64,000 bases of DNA from Aedes albopictus (GCF_035046485.1 NC_085137.1:458113004-458177003); one strand, 5' to 3'. Positions 33,234 to 44,757 are shown, numbered from the stretch's first letter. The notes: generated by a model not told the origin, from the sequence alone. Translations and numbers: made by a program.

Positions 33234-33790
33234 AAAGTTCAAAAATGACGACTGTTTAATGGTGTTTTAAGCTCCAAAAGCATGTATTATGGGTATATTT
33301 GGTATGGGGAAGATGTCTGGAGTCCAAAAACGACGACCAAAATATCCAAGATGGTGGCCTAATATTCAAGATGACTACTCCAAATTGAAGATTTGTTTCA
33401 TGGAGTTTTAGGCGTTAAAAACAATCAATTTGTGTATTTTTGGTATGGGGAAGTCTGGGCAAGTCCGAAAATGGTGACCAGAATATCCAAGATGGTGATC
33501 TAAAATCCAAAATGGCGGCTCAAAATTCAAGATGGCGGCTGTTTAATGGTGTTTTAGACAACAAAACTATGCAATATGGCTATATTTGGTATAGGGAAGC
33601 TGTTCGGAGTCCAAAAATTTTGACCAGAATATCCAAGATGGCGGTCTAAATCCAAGATGGCTGCTCCAAATCCATAATGGCGGCTGTTAGCCGGTGTTTT
33701 AGGCTCTAAAACCATGCAATATGGCTATATTTGGTATGGGGAAGATGCCCGGAGTTCAAAACTGTCAACCAGAATATCCAAGGTGTTACT

Positions 33791-36051
33791 AAGTAGTGTA
33801 TACTTCATCTTTTTTTTTTGTTGTGTTGTTTTATTATTTCGTAATTTTCAACCTTTTTTTATTGTTGATGTTTCTTTTATCCTTCAGGTTTTCAGATAAG
33901 TTTGTATAATTTTTATAATTTTCTCTCTTTTTGCATTCTTTTCTCTTTACTCTTTCCTATTGTTTCCTACTATATTCTTTTCGTAATTTTCTCTTCTATC
34001 CTCTAGTCATTTTCAAATATCAAACGCTAGTTGCGTGCTCTTGCTTTTCTACCGCCACCACTTCTGCATGAATGTATTCGTTACCTATAGTGCTCCGATC
34101 ATTGCAGTCATTTTTCACCCCACAACCTCAAACCCCCATAATTCGTTGGATCACCAACTGACTATACCAGAAAAAAATTGCACTCTGTCTGCTCGGCCCC
34201 GCGTCTCTCTCTAGCTTGGCTGTGCTGATGTTGAGTCGCATCGCATCGCGCGTCCGAGTCGAGAGTAGTGCTGCGATACCCACCCCATGCGGCCTCTATG
34301 CGCCAACCAACCACCATCATCGATCGTCGCTAGCTGCGATCCCCATAGGCATTGCAACAGCGCAGCCAGTGGCCCGGCGAGGAAGGCGCGAGCGTGAGCG
34401 CGCCCCAGCCGAGCCGAGCCGAGCTGAACCGTACACAGTCAGTGGGGACGGATGGATCGGCGGCGGATGATGGGGGTTGGATAAATTTTATTTTTCAATG
34501 TAAGGTAACCCTGGCCTGCTATTGAAATTTAAAAGTGTGTTAAGTTTAAACCGCCGCCCGGCTGTGTTTCCTCGGCGCTGTCGCCGCTGCTGCTGCTGTT
34601 ACGTCTTGAGTCGCGCAGCTCTCGGTTACCGGTTATGATCTTGTTTCGCGCGAGCTAGCGTACTTTGAGTGTGTAGTTGGAGAGTTGGTGGATTTTTTTT
34701 TTCGTTTCTTTTTATTTCTTTGAGCGTACCGTAAGCAGAGGGAAGTTGATTAGTTTTTTGAAAAATTTTCTTATTTTTCTTAGTACGTATGTCCTGACTT
34801 GGACAGAGCCTACTTCTTAGTTTAGTGTTCTATGAAGATAACTGAGTGCTGACTTTGCAAATGAGTATTTTTACTTTCGTGTATCGAATTACAGACACGA
34901 AGATTCTATATGCCCAAAGAATTCAAGAGAACTTTCATTACCATATGATCCTGGAAGGACCTAGAATCGAAATTAGACACCATTTCTATCAATAAAGCTA
35001 CGTATAGTATATACTCACTTATACGACTTTATATATACATTTACACGAATTTATGTATACACTTGTACAGCTTCTTCTATACAATTTAGCCAGAAAGTCA
35101 GCCTTGAAAGGCGGGTGATTGATTAAAAACAAACGTAATAATACAGATCAGTGATCATTGATCATATAACGACATTGCTTGTACGCTTATACGATTGTGG
35201 CATTGAAATACGATAAAATTTGAGGTTCATCTGAGGATCTACGTACATTTGAGCTTAGATATTAATATGGACTTCACTCTGATCAATTTACCCCCAATCT
35301 ACGGTACTTTGGTTGTGGTGCTACTCCCCCTCGCAGCTGTTTCGCGGGTTGGTAGGTGACTCGAAGAGAAGATGCCTTGAATGTCGATTTGTTACTCATT
35401 GACGGCGACGTTCGGTTCGGCTGTATTGAATTTTATGCGAGTTGCGTACACCTACGACGATTTGGTGGAAATTATCCGGCAGCGGTAATGGCAAACGACT
35501 TTTCGGGGGTGGTGACGAAAGCTACGCAGCTCAGTAGTGGCCCCGACTGTGCGTAACTGCTGGTAGCTGCTGCTTGCCACTGGAACTATATGCTTGGGAA
35601 AGTCGAAAATTTGAAGTCTCGATTTCTGTGCGTTGAAATGCGTAACGACGGCGATTTGTCGGAGCGAGCGATTCATTCGAGGACACTTGGTTGTCGTAGT
35701 CGCTGTAGTCGTCGTTTCGCGTCAATAATGAAGCTTAATGGTGTGGAGCTGCGATGTTTCTCCGGTGAATGAGGTTACAAAAGTTTCACGTCCGTTGTAA
35801 TGTGTATATGGCGGAGAAACTATAAGAAGGTCGAAACATCAACAGTTTAGCATAATAACCGTATATCACGGACTCACGACACAAAAAAACATGAAAATTA
35901 TGAATGCGATCTTTCTGTAAGTTCTCCAAAACGGAAGAGCACTTGAGAAAATAACATTTTAAATTTTGAAAATATGTTATCGGGTCTGATGATACAAATG
36001 AGGACGTCCGTATGCAGCTTTATGCAACCAGAACCGGGACTGGCTGGTACT
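33791..36051. other. Low-copy DNA with strong GC-rich island at 34050-34720
   Basis: 33800-34040 is T-rich. 34200-34640 is strongly GC-rich with GAGCCGAGCCGAGC, CCGCCGCCCGG and CGCCGCTGCTGCTGCTG; TCAGTG at 34439 would fit an insect initiator but no DPE or TATA confirms it. 35350-35780 is another GC-richer stretch. No coding exon defended. Confidence 0.35.
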
Positions 36052-36053
36052 TA

Positions 36054-36134
36054 TACTGCCGTTCTACGCATAATTGTCCCATGTTATATGGGATTCCCAT
36101 ATAACATGGGACAATTGGGCGTAGAACGGCAGTA
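36054..36134. mobile_element. 81-bp near-perfect palindrome with TA on both sides
   Basis: Arms TACTGCCGTTCTACGC and GCGTAGAACGGCAGTA pair, then AATTGTCCCATGTTATATGG pairs with its complement around a centre at 36094 with almost no loop. TA dinucleotides flank it (36052-36053, 36135-36136). Likely a minimal foldback MITE. Confidence 0.75.
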
Positions 36135-36289
36135 TAGTAGGGTACAAAACTGTCGACCAAGTTGTGCTGATAACCCTTTGAAGCCGGAATTTTCCCAAGC
36201 GTTAATATAGCGTTTTTTCTACGGATTTCTGTGGTTTTGATGCTGCACAGCATAAAAAAGATCGATTATGATGCAGAATATTTTTTCCA

Positions 36290-37200
36290 GATATCATCCA
36301 AACTGTTCTTGAGTTTATATCCTAAAGTCTACGGGTGTAACGGTAACTTCTTTCATTATACAAAGCTACGATTTGTATTCTATTATGTCCAGTATGTCTT
36401 CTGAAAGTTCAGTTGATAGTATCAGATCAGTCGGAATTTCTCAGGTCATCCAAACTGTTCTTGAGCTTAGATCTAAAGTATCCGTGTATAACGGTAACTT
36501 CTTTCATTATACAAAGCTACAATTTGAATTCTATTATGTCCAGTAAGTCTTCTGAAAGTTTAGAATACAGTATCAGATCAGTTGGGATATTCTATGTTAT
36601 CCAAACTGTTCTTGAGTTTATATCCTGAAGTCTACGGGTGTAACTGTAACTTCTTTCATTATATATAGCTACGATTTGTATTTTAACATTTCTAGTAAGT
36701 CTTCTGGAAGTCCAATAGATAGTATCAGATCAGTCGGGACATCCCAGGTCATCCAAACTGTTCTTGAGTTCACATCCTAAAGTCTACAGGTGTAACGGTA
36801 ACTTTTTTCATTATACAACACTACAATTTATATTCTATCATGACCAGTAAGTCTTCTGAAAGTTCAATAGATCTGCTGGGATATCCTACATCAGCCAAAC
36901 AGTTCTTGAGGTTACATCCTAAAGCCTACGGGTGTGACGGTAACTTTATCATTATACAAAGCTACGATATGTAATCTATCATGTCCAGCAAATCTTCGAA
37001 ATGTTTAATGGACATCATCAGATCTTCTAGGGCATTAAAACTTTTATGATGTTGAAAATCTAGCATCTACAGGAATTAATGTTTCTGTTTTGGCTATTTA
37101 GAGCTATGTATAATCTATTATACTTGCTGGAGCTCACAGAATACAATGAGAGACTTTGACCTAACTTCGGGATATTCAGAATCGTAAAGAATGACAAAAT
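36290..37200 (+). repeat. ~150-bp tandem satellite, first block
   Basis: CCAAACTGTTCTTGAG recurs with the AACTG/AACAG core at 36301, 36453, 36603, 36756 and 36898, i.e. spacings 152, 150, 153 and 142 bp. Each unit also has TCTACGGGTGTAACGGTAAC, TTCATTATACAAAGCTACGA and AAGTCTTCTGAAAGTT. Units decay toward 37.2 kb. Confidence 0.9.
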
Positions 37201-38330
37201 CACGTATATCTTAGGGATGGAATAACAAACAAAAGGTGAAGCCCTCGAAACAAAGGTTATTTATTGTACTTTCATGGAAAAATATCATTGAAATTAATTT
37301 TTATTTTTCACACATTTTCTCACTTTTTCAGTGTTGACCTCTCTAAAAATCTGCACAACGGTGGTAAATTTTAGCAACAACCCCTTCCGCACGTTTGTTC
37401 AACAATCAGGTCATCTATGCAGTGTCCTGAGTGCCTTGGCTAGTCTGACTAGGATTCCGAAGAAAAATTGCCAAACTTTTTTTTTTATTGTGAAATGAGG
37501 GGCAATAGAAAACGCGAAATTTGAGTGTTTTTTCGTTGATAAACACTACCCATCTGTGACGATATCACTGAACGTCTCCGGCTGTCATGGCAGCTCATCA
37601 AAATAGGTAAAACCTCTACATATCCGTGCGTTTTTTGAAAAGCAGCACGCGATTCTTGAGGCTGTCATCCTTGTATGAATTGGTTCTCATCATCTTGATG
37701 CGAAAAACCATGCCCAGAGTTCAAACTTCTTGCCAAATCTTCAAATTCAAAGCAGATTTATCAATGAACCCAAGCTTTTTTTCTTCCGAGGACACTTCCT
37801 TATGCCATGGTTAACAACATCTGTGCACATAACACATAATGGTTTTGACGATATTAACATTTTTCGCGACTGTCGTACCTGACCACACTAAATTTTCAAC
37901 GTGTCAATGTCTTCAATCTGAAATAACTTTTCACTCGTTGCAAGAAAATCGATGAAATTTTCACCATTTAAAGAGGATTAGTGTATGATCAGAGTGCTGC
38001 AAAAGAATGATGATTATGTTCATTGAGAGTGCCACTAGAAAATGTGACATGATTCCGGATTCTAAGTGAACATAGCTTTACAACTGTCGTGCAATATATT
38101 ACATGGCGCCTACAGCCGTAATAATCTCTTTCTTAGGGCTGTCCATAAACCACGTGGTTAATTTTTTTCTTCATTTTCCAAAGACCTAAAGCTATGGTCT
38201 CCGAAGTAGTTTGGTTGATCTGGAATACCTCAAAACTATCTTTGAATGACTCATGAAATGCCAGGGAAATCACAGTTGGATGTGTAGTGTTACAGTTCAT
38301 TGTGAGTAGTAACTACTGTTACTGTCAAGA
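37201..38330. other. No gene recognised; lone TIR-element end at 38136
   Basis: AGGGCTGTCCATAAACCACG followed by TGGTTAA (38136-38162) matches the ends of the 21738-23569 element, but no partner end was seen nearby. The rest is low-copy. Confidence 0.45.
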
Positions 38331-39450
38331 GATAATCTTCAGGATAGTTTGGACGACCTTTAATGTCCCAAAAGGTTATAATAATATATAGTAGACTACA
38401 GGTTGGTCCAGTAACCGCGATGGAGTATGCAATGTTACTCAGTATCAAGGATGGGAACACTCACTTGCAAAGAGTTACACTCACTTGCTGTTTTCTCAGC
38501 TCAGAAGCGTGCAATCAAGAAACGATGTATGGACGACTTTTGCCTTGTGGTTTTGGTTAAAAGTTTGCCGAATAGAGTAGGGGTCGCTCACGCATCCCAA
38601 AGTTATGAGGAAGCTGTAAAGGGAACTCTCCACGAGGTGAATGTAAATTACACTCACCTCGTGGAGAGTCGCTTTCACAGCTCAGTCACGACTTTGGGAT
38701 GCGTGTGCGACCCCTACTCTATTCGACAAACATTTAGACAAAATCACAAGGCAAAAGTCTTCCATACATCGTTTCTTGATTGCATGCTTCTGAGCTGAGA
38801 AAACAGCAAGTGAGTGTTACTCTTTGCAAGTGAGTGTTCCCATCCCTGCCTCCCATGCCTGCTGTTACGAGTGTAGACCTGAAGTTCCGAACGCCAAGAT
38901 AGTTTGGCTGACCTGGAATGTCCCTATAGTGTATCTAAATGATATTTGAGATTTCAAGAGCTTCACAGATCCCAGCAGATTATGCATTGATATTATTTAT
39001 GGCGAAAACACATAAAGTTATTCTTGTAGATTTAAAGGACTTCTTTATACATAGGAAAGTTTGGACGATTCTGCATGTCCCAAAGGTTTAAAATAACATC
39101 AAGTAGACGTTAGATTGGTCCAGTCACTGTAGTTGATTATGCAACGTTAGTCAGTATAACAGATTGAGCTACTGTTGCGAGTGTAGACCTGAAGTTCTGA
39201 ACTCCAACATAGTTTGGCTGACCTGGAATATCCCTATAATGTCTCTAAATGACATTGTAGATTTCAAGAGCTTCATGGATCCCAGTAGATTATGCAACGC
39301 TTTTATTCGTGTTGAAAACACCTAGAATTATTTTTGTAGATTTGAAGGGCTTTGCTGCAGGATAGTTTGAAACACCTAGAACATCCCAGAGTATTAAACA
39401 CCTTTTGATAATCTTGAAGAACTCATATCCATATTCAGTTTATAGAACAA
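38331..39450 (+). repeat. ~150-bp satellite, second block (dimers of ~300 bp), interrupted
   Basis: GAAGTTCCGAACGCCAAGAT (38883) and GAAGTTCTGAACTCCAACAT (39187) start two ~305-bp units that share ATAGTTTGGCTGACCTGGAA, ATTTCAAGAGCTTCA and GTAGATTTGAAGG-type segments. Half-unit homology (ATAGTTTGGACGA, TGTCCCAAAAGGTT) indicates a ~150-bp basic period like the first block. The foldback 38446-38848 splits one unit. Confidence 0.75.
38446..38848. mobile_element. 403-bp hAT-like foldback MITE
   Basis: Left end CAAGGATGGGAACACTCACT; right end reverse-complemented is CAGGGATGGGAACACTCACT. Arms of nearly 200 bp pair along the whole length, including CAGCTCAGAAGC and GAATAGAGTAGGGGTCGC, with a centre near 38648. 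CAGGGATG-type ends are hAT-like, but no clean 8-bp duplication is visible. The uninterrupted unit near 39150 gives an approximate empty site. Confidence 0.75.
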
Positions 39451-39639
39451 TTATTGTGTCAATTATTCCGCTTCTCCAAAATTCATGATGTTCAGGATGT
39501 TCAAGGTTAACAGTTAAGCCCCAAATACAAATATTTCCATATTTTTCTGAATAGATGATTTAATTTGCTACAACTAATGTTTTCAAAATATTCTGTTTTA
39601 TTAAATGCGTGAATTTATACAGTCGTTTCTATGTTCCGG

Positions 39640-40850
39640 CTCCAAAGGGTTAAACAAGCTGTTGGTGCATAATCCTGCCGACTTCCTTATGACGATCGAG
39701 GTATGCTGATCCAACTAACATTGAACAGCCTGCAACGACATGCTCGATCGTTTCCCCTACTGAATTGCACTTCCCACAGCGGTCCTTCACATCTTCGTAG
39801 AATTTGTACCGCCGGTAGTTCTTCGTCGCAATTACCCGGTCCTGGATGGCTACCATGAAACCTTCTGTTTCCGAGAAGAGGTCACCCCGCTCCAGCCACG
39901 CGTTCGATGCCGCCTTATAGATGTGATCGAGCTTCAGTTGATGCGAGTAAGTTCCACGCAGCTGCTACTGCTTCCACGTTACGATCAACACGTCTACGGT
40001 TTTGATGTCGCAGTTCAACTGGTAATCCTCCTGCGCCGGATGCAAGGCGCTGTAACCGTGGTTAGCTTTGCATACAGTGCGGTACATTTCGTGATGGTTC
40101 CGACTTTCTACGAAATATGTCCGCATCTGCTTGATGCGGGAGACACATAGTGCCTGGATATTGGTGACGCCACTTCCTCCTACTGTGCGTGGTAGGGTGA
40201 CTCTCTCAAAGTACGAGTTTAGGTGCCGCATGCCATGCGCCGAGGTCAGTCTTGGTCCACTTTACCACCCCAAAGCTGTAGGTCAACAGGAGCACAGCAA
40301 ATATATTGATCGCCTTCATCTTGTTGCTGGCTGACAGAAAGCTCCTCAGAACACAGTTGACATGAACTTGTCCTGCAGCTCCTTCTTGATAGCTGTGTAG
40401 TGAATACGAGGAAGCCGAGGTATTTGTATCATATCGCCTTCAATCATATTCCGAATCTCGTTGACGCGGAAACAGCTGGCGTGCACTACTTGACCCCGAC
40501 GAAGAAGATGGACTGACCGACATTTGTCGATTCCCAGCTCCAGCCGGATGTCGTTGCTGAACATCGTTACAAGCTGCAACAGTTGTGGTTATGCAACCTC
40601 TGTACTGATTCTGACATCTTCAAACAGCTTCAGGTCGTCGATAAGCTGTGGGTTATTCTTGTGCTCCTTGTCATACTTTTCAGTTGATAGCCATAGTTGA
40701 TTTTGTGGAGTGCTCTGCTGAAGAGGTTCATTGCAAAGCAGAACTATAGCTGGCTAAAGGTATCGCCTTGGAATATCCCCCTCCTGATGCTGAGAGTACT
40801 GGTCCGCAACACAGTTATTCTATCAAAACGCCCAATTACATTACATTACA
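39640..40850 (-). pseudogene. Decayed non-LTR retrotransposon, RT to zinc-knuckle remnant
   Basis: Minus-strand fragment of a reverse transcriptase of the R2/R4-like non-LTR class. In order: RRGIFQGD (40772-40795), the usual RT palm block; an IDD replacing the family's YMDD catalytic box, with the two Asp codons at 40634-40639; SNDIRLELGIDKC; TYSFGVVKW (about 40260); LPRTVGGSGV; and a C-X2-C-X8-H-X4-C zinc knuckle (39725-39778), placed after the RT as in R2/R4-type elements. It is broken by a TAG at 39962-39964, a TGA near 40343 and at least three frame changes. The N-terminal part, any endonuclease domain and the 3' tail are missing. It cannot make an active protein. Neighbours are satellite (left) and a GC-rich island (right). 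Confidence 0.85.
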
Positions 40851-42107
40851 GACTTCAATTTGTTCGGTTCACGATTCTTCTAAATTTCCTTCCTTGATAA
40901 TTTTCACTTTCAGTTTCGCGCCAAAAATTAATCTCCGTCTATCGATTTGAAAATATATCACTCCGCGTGTAGAAACTACCCCGTCAAATTTGGCAATCAT
41001 CGCTAAAACGCTCAGTCACTCTCACCACCATACCTACGAGTCACCCAAACGCGATCTGCTCAGTGCTCACGATCTTTTTCCGAAAGCTGCGTGCAACAAT
41101 CATTCGTCCAGCACAGCGCGAGCCGGAGCCGGTCGACAATGACGATTCCGGCGGCCTGACCCTGACACATAAACGGCGACGCGACTGTCCTCTTTTTCGC
41201 GAATCAACTTATCTCCTCAGCAGCCCAAGAGCAAGGAGGGAGGTCCGACTTGTTGGGTGGGCTTGGAGACGGGCGGGGGGCTCGTTTTGTCCAAATTTGG
41301 ACACAAGCATGTCTCAGCAATCAGCATCGCCGTAAGCAGAGACAGGATGGAAGCTGCGTCGGTGACGCGGTGAAGTAATCTATCCGATGCGTGCGCGGTG
41401 CGGATTCCGATTTAGGTTGGTTGAATTGTTCCATTTTGTCGAGTCTCGTTTTTTTTGGGGCCGCGATGCGATGGTTTTGTTTGAACAGTGCGAAAGCGAA
41501 AGTGACATTCGTCGTCGTTCATCGTAACCGGAGAGTGTTTATTGCCTGGGAGCACGTTTTGGGGTTTTGTTTGTAGTTTTGGGTGATCGTCGTCGTTGCG
41601 ATTTTACATAATACACCATGCGAAACCAGCTGACTTGTTCGTACCTACACGTTCAGACAGACATACAAGCAGGGTAGGCAAATGGAGGAAGAAAACACTG
41701 GTAAAATGCGAAAATGTATGCGACTGAATACTCAAATTTCACTTTTGTTCGATTTGAAGGTTATAACGCTCTCACTCTCGACTCGACTGAATGGCTGCGA
41801 GAGCGATCGCCGAAAGCGCTGCTTCTGCTATGTCTCCGCAACGATCGTGATCGACTATGACAGTGTACATATTATGGGAGCTGAGTAATGATGACGATTG
41901 GTTGTGCGATCATGAATCATGATATATTACCGTATGTGGGTAATGTTTTGTCTGAAGTGTTTCGTTAGTCACGGCGATCTTATTGGGAGACACCGATACA
42001 TATTGCCATTTAGTTCCTTTTTGAAATTTGGAAGAGTTTCTTAAAATATGTTGGAGGAATGTCACTTGTAATTATAATAAAATGTGAATGAACATTTATA
42101 GTAATCA
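40851..42107. other. GC-rich island (about 40950-41900), no gene recognised
   Basis: Holds GAGCCGGAGCCGG and GGGCGGGGGGC. Several short open frames of 60-90 residues show no recognised motif. Composition contrasts sharply with the AT-rich Helitron that follows. Confidence 0.35.
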
Positions 42108-42213
42108 TCATATATATAAAAGCCCAGCGTTATCTGCCTGTCTGTCCGTAACGCTTTGAAATGTTTCACCATAGTTGTATCAGTTGCTGAAAGTTTCAGA
42201 AAAAAAAAGAAAG

Positions 42214-42495
42214 CACAGAGAACAGACATCCAAGTCCTATGTGCGTTTTGTGTAAGGAATATTTCATCGGCAACACAAGCGGCAATAGCGTGGCGCTGCA
42301 GTCGGTTAATTTGCCATACTAATTTAATTCACCACTTGAAATGTTTCAATTTACCACTGACTGTGGCAATAAGGTGTTTAGCGGCGTTAGTGTTGTCATC
42401 GTGTATTGGTTTGCAATCTTACTCAAATAAAGATTCAAATCCTTACACTACTTTCTGAATGGGATTTGTTCTAGCCTGGATGTCTGTTCTCCGTG
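42214..42495. mobile_element. MITE with 7-bp TSD (family 2) inside the Helitron
   Basis: Left end CACAGAGAACAGACATCCA; right end reverse-complemented CACGGAGAACAGACATCCA, one mismatch in 19. The exact 7-bp direct repeat AAGAAAG flanks it (42207-42213, 42496-42502). The ends resemble family 1 (CACAGA..AACAGAC), and the duplication length is the same, so both may use one transposase type. Confidence 0.8.
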
Positions 42496-43560
42496 AAGAA
42501 AGTTCTAGAATATTCTGGAATATTGAACTTTTTAAATTTTCGAGAATCTTCTTGAAGTTTGTGGACGCTTAAAAAGGAGGGGAAGAACCTTTTGCAGCAT
42601 TATGGAATATTTTCTTTTTCTTGAAGTAATGTCTCAACTGGGACAAAGCCTGCTTATCAGCTATAAGCTTCTGTCTATGAGCTCTCCCACAACTATTAAC
42701 TGAGAACTTCCTCTTCTAATGACCACTTCTAATTTGTTAATCGTTTTAGAAAAGAACCTTCTAGAATGTTTAAACTTAATAAGATTTGAAAACTTCATGG
42801 AAGTAAGGCATTGAGCAAGAAAGCAAAAGAAAACCTTCTGGAATGTTCTGGAACATAAAAACCATAAAATTTCCAGAAACCTTCTGGAAGTTACTGAATG
42901 TTCCAGAAGTAAAACAATCATCTGAGATATTCTGGATTCCTCAAATACCGAAAACATTCTGTAAGTCACTGAACTTTTCGAAAAGAAATTAATAAACATC
43001 CAAGAAAGAATGAAGGATCTTCTGGGATGTTTTAGAACATCAACATTCATGAAGTTCTAAGAACTTTTAAGAGATTACTAGTCGTCCCAAAAACAAGATT
43101 AAAAACCTTTTGCAAACTTTTTAAATATACGAAAAGTGTCTGGAAGTTTGTGAACGTTCCAGAAAGAAAGAAAAATATCCTTCTAGATTGTACTAGAACA
43201 ACCCATTTCATAAGTTTTTTGAGAAATTTCTGGAAGCTACTGAACGTTCCAAAAACAAGAAAAATCATCTAGAATATTCTGGAACATCAAACTTCTTTGA
43301 ATATCTGGAACTTTCAAGAAGCTAAACGTTTCAGAAAGAATAAGAAAACGAAGAAAAAATATAAAATGGACCTTCTAAAAAATCTGGACCATCCAAATTC
43401 ATTAAATTTCGAGAATTTTTTGGAAATTTGTAAACGTTCAAGAGAGAAGTATTCTGGAGAGAGATTCTAGAATAATTTGGAGAACTTTATAGAAATAGCT
43501 AAACATTCTAAAAATCTCTGGAACTTTGCTTTCTACTATATAAAACCGTACGGATCAGTA
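42496..43560. repeat. Degenerate TTCTGGAA-type repeats within the Helitron
   Basis: AACCTTCTGGAATGTTCTGG-like segments recur with irregular spacing in a 1-kb internal region. The TTCCAGAA palindrome resembles a heat-shock-factor-like inverted NTTCN/NGAAN pattern, but this is most likely a property of the repeat. Confidence 0.55.
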
Positions 43561-43673
43561 GAATCGGTAGTATTTTATGAACCGAAAAACGTTTGTGGCA
43601 GTGAAGAAGTGCAACTGAAATTTTAAAAACACTGTTTCCTAGCTAACGTGGCTAGCCACGTCGGGTCAGCTAG

Positions 43674-44169
43674 TTGTTTTAGAATTATCGTGAAGCAAAC
43701 TTACTGGAGATCATTCGTTTTCACTTACTGCGGAAATGATTCAGTGTATTTATGTGTTACTCAAAACTTGTAAAAACCTGTGAAAACTAACTAACTATTA
43801 TACTTGAATTAACTTGAGTTTATGTCATTTGCGCTGCAATAACGGGATAAAAACCAAGTATATCCATTGCCGTATGTACTGGCGATGAGAAAGATTCAGA
43901 GAGCCTCACCCTCAGTAATTATTTTGCTGCTCAGGCTCCCATTTGCTTCAGAAGCACGTTACCCAATTTAAGGCATATCTAATCTATAGCTATACCGCTT
44001 TGGGTCGAGAAACACCGGTCAAAGAGGAACAAACTTTGCTTCTTTCGAGAAAAAAAAGCTTCACTTTACAAGCACTGAGCCAATGGCAGAGGCCGTTTAG
44101 CCCATCTCTGTTTTGTTCCCCGGCGGACATGCTTGTATTGGTGAGCTCGTTCCGTAACACTTGAAATGA
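43674..44169. other. No gene recognised
   Basis: Low-copy AT-rich sequence; a 73-residue open frame has no support. Confidence 0.4.
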
Positions 44170-44390
44170 AGCTCAAAATAAATAATCTGTAACTTTGAAC
44201 ACTTTATTTTATTACATTTATCGCTCTTTAAGGAAGCACGACACTAGACAACGTACTAGCATGCAACACTCAGTGGCAGAGTCGCAAACTTTTCCTGACA
44301 GCTGCGGTGGGAATCGAACCCACGCTCCTCAGCACGATGCGACCAAATGCTTGATGACACTAGCAGCATGACCACGAAGCCACATAATTT
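44170..44390 (-). mobile_element. tRNA-derived SINE of a second type
   Basis: Minus strand: A-box region TGTGGCTTCGTGGTCATGC (near 44384), B box GTGGGTTCGATTCCCAC (44307-44323), then a body containing GTGTCGTGCTTCCTTAAAGA and an A/T-rich tail AATGTAATAAAATAAAG. The long segment between the boxes recalls a class II (Ser/Leu-like) tRNA. Different from the SINE at 24445. Confidence 0.65.
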
Positions 44391-44757
44391 AAGAACGTAA
44401 ACCATAATCTTAACATATCAAGCTGAATAATATGGCCCATGGCTCCTACTGAAGGCCCGTTTCGTATTCAAAAGCAATAGTTCAACTTGCCGATTTCTAG
44501 CAGAAACTTTTTACAGGGACTGCCGTTTGAATAGAATTTTCTTAACTACTGCATAGAATAGCCGGTGGAGCCTTGGGGATAATTCTCGATAATGTGATGA
44601 AGAAACTTTCGAGAGAATTATGAGAGTAATAGGCAGAAACATTCCTTATAAAACAGATCTCCCGGGGAAAATTCTGGAAGAATTCTCGAATAAGGAGCTT
44701 ATGGGAGATATCCCGCCGAAACTTCTGGTATTTTCCAAGGAGCTTCGGCAAGAATTA
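44391..44757. repeat. Degenerate repeat flank, interrupted by the TA element
   Basis: From about 44560, GAATTATGAGAG / GAATTCTCG-type segments; continues after the TA element at 45668 with CTGGAGGAACATCTGG. Confidence 0.45.

Larger units (their letters stand above)
31555..33790 (+). repeat. ~145-bp tandem array rich in AAGATGGCGGC, interrupted
   Basis: Unit landmarks: GGTATGGGGAAGATG, CCGGAGTCCAAAAATGGCGA, CAGAATATCCAAGATGGCGG, GGCTGTTTAATGGTGTTTTA and GGCTCTAAAACCATGCAATA. Starts of the GGTAT-GGGAAG motif at about 32956, 33092, 33301, 33441, 33589 and 33734 give spacings of 136-148 bp except where an insertion lies. More diverged units occur at 31.55-32.23 kb. Interruptions: 31816-31958, 32340-32820, 33115-33233. 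Confidence 0.8.
42108..43673 (+). mobile_element. Probable non-autonomous Helitron
   Basis: The 5' end TCATATATATAAAAG follows an A (42107) and leads into CTGCCTGTCTGTCCGTAACG, as in insect Helitrons. The 3' end has a perfect 16-bp palindrome ACGTGGCTAGCCACGT (43646-43661), 8 bases, then CTAG, followed by T (43674). The A|T insertion site, 5' TC, 3' hairpin and terminal CTAG are the diagnostic set (established knowledge). No Rep/helicase frame. The alternative 5' start is 42105. Confidence 0.75.

Noticed and set aside
42496..43560. Heat-shock element cluster
   Set aside because: TTCTGGAA repetition is part of a degenerate repeat; spacing of NGAAN blocks is irregular.
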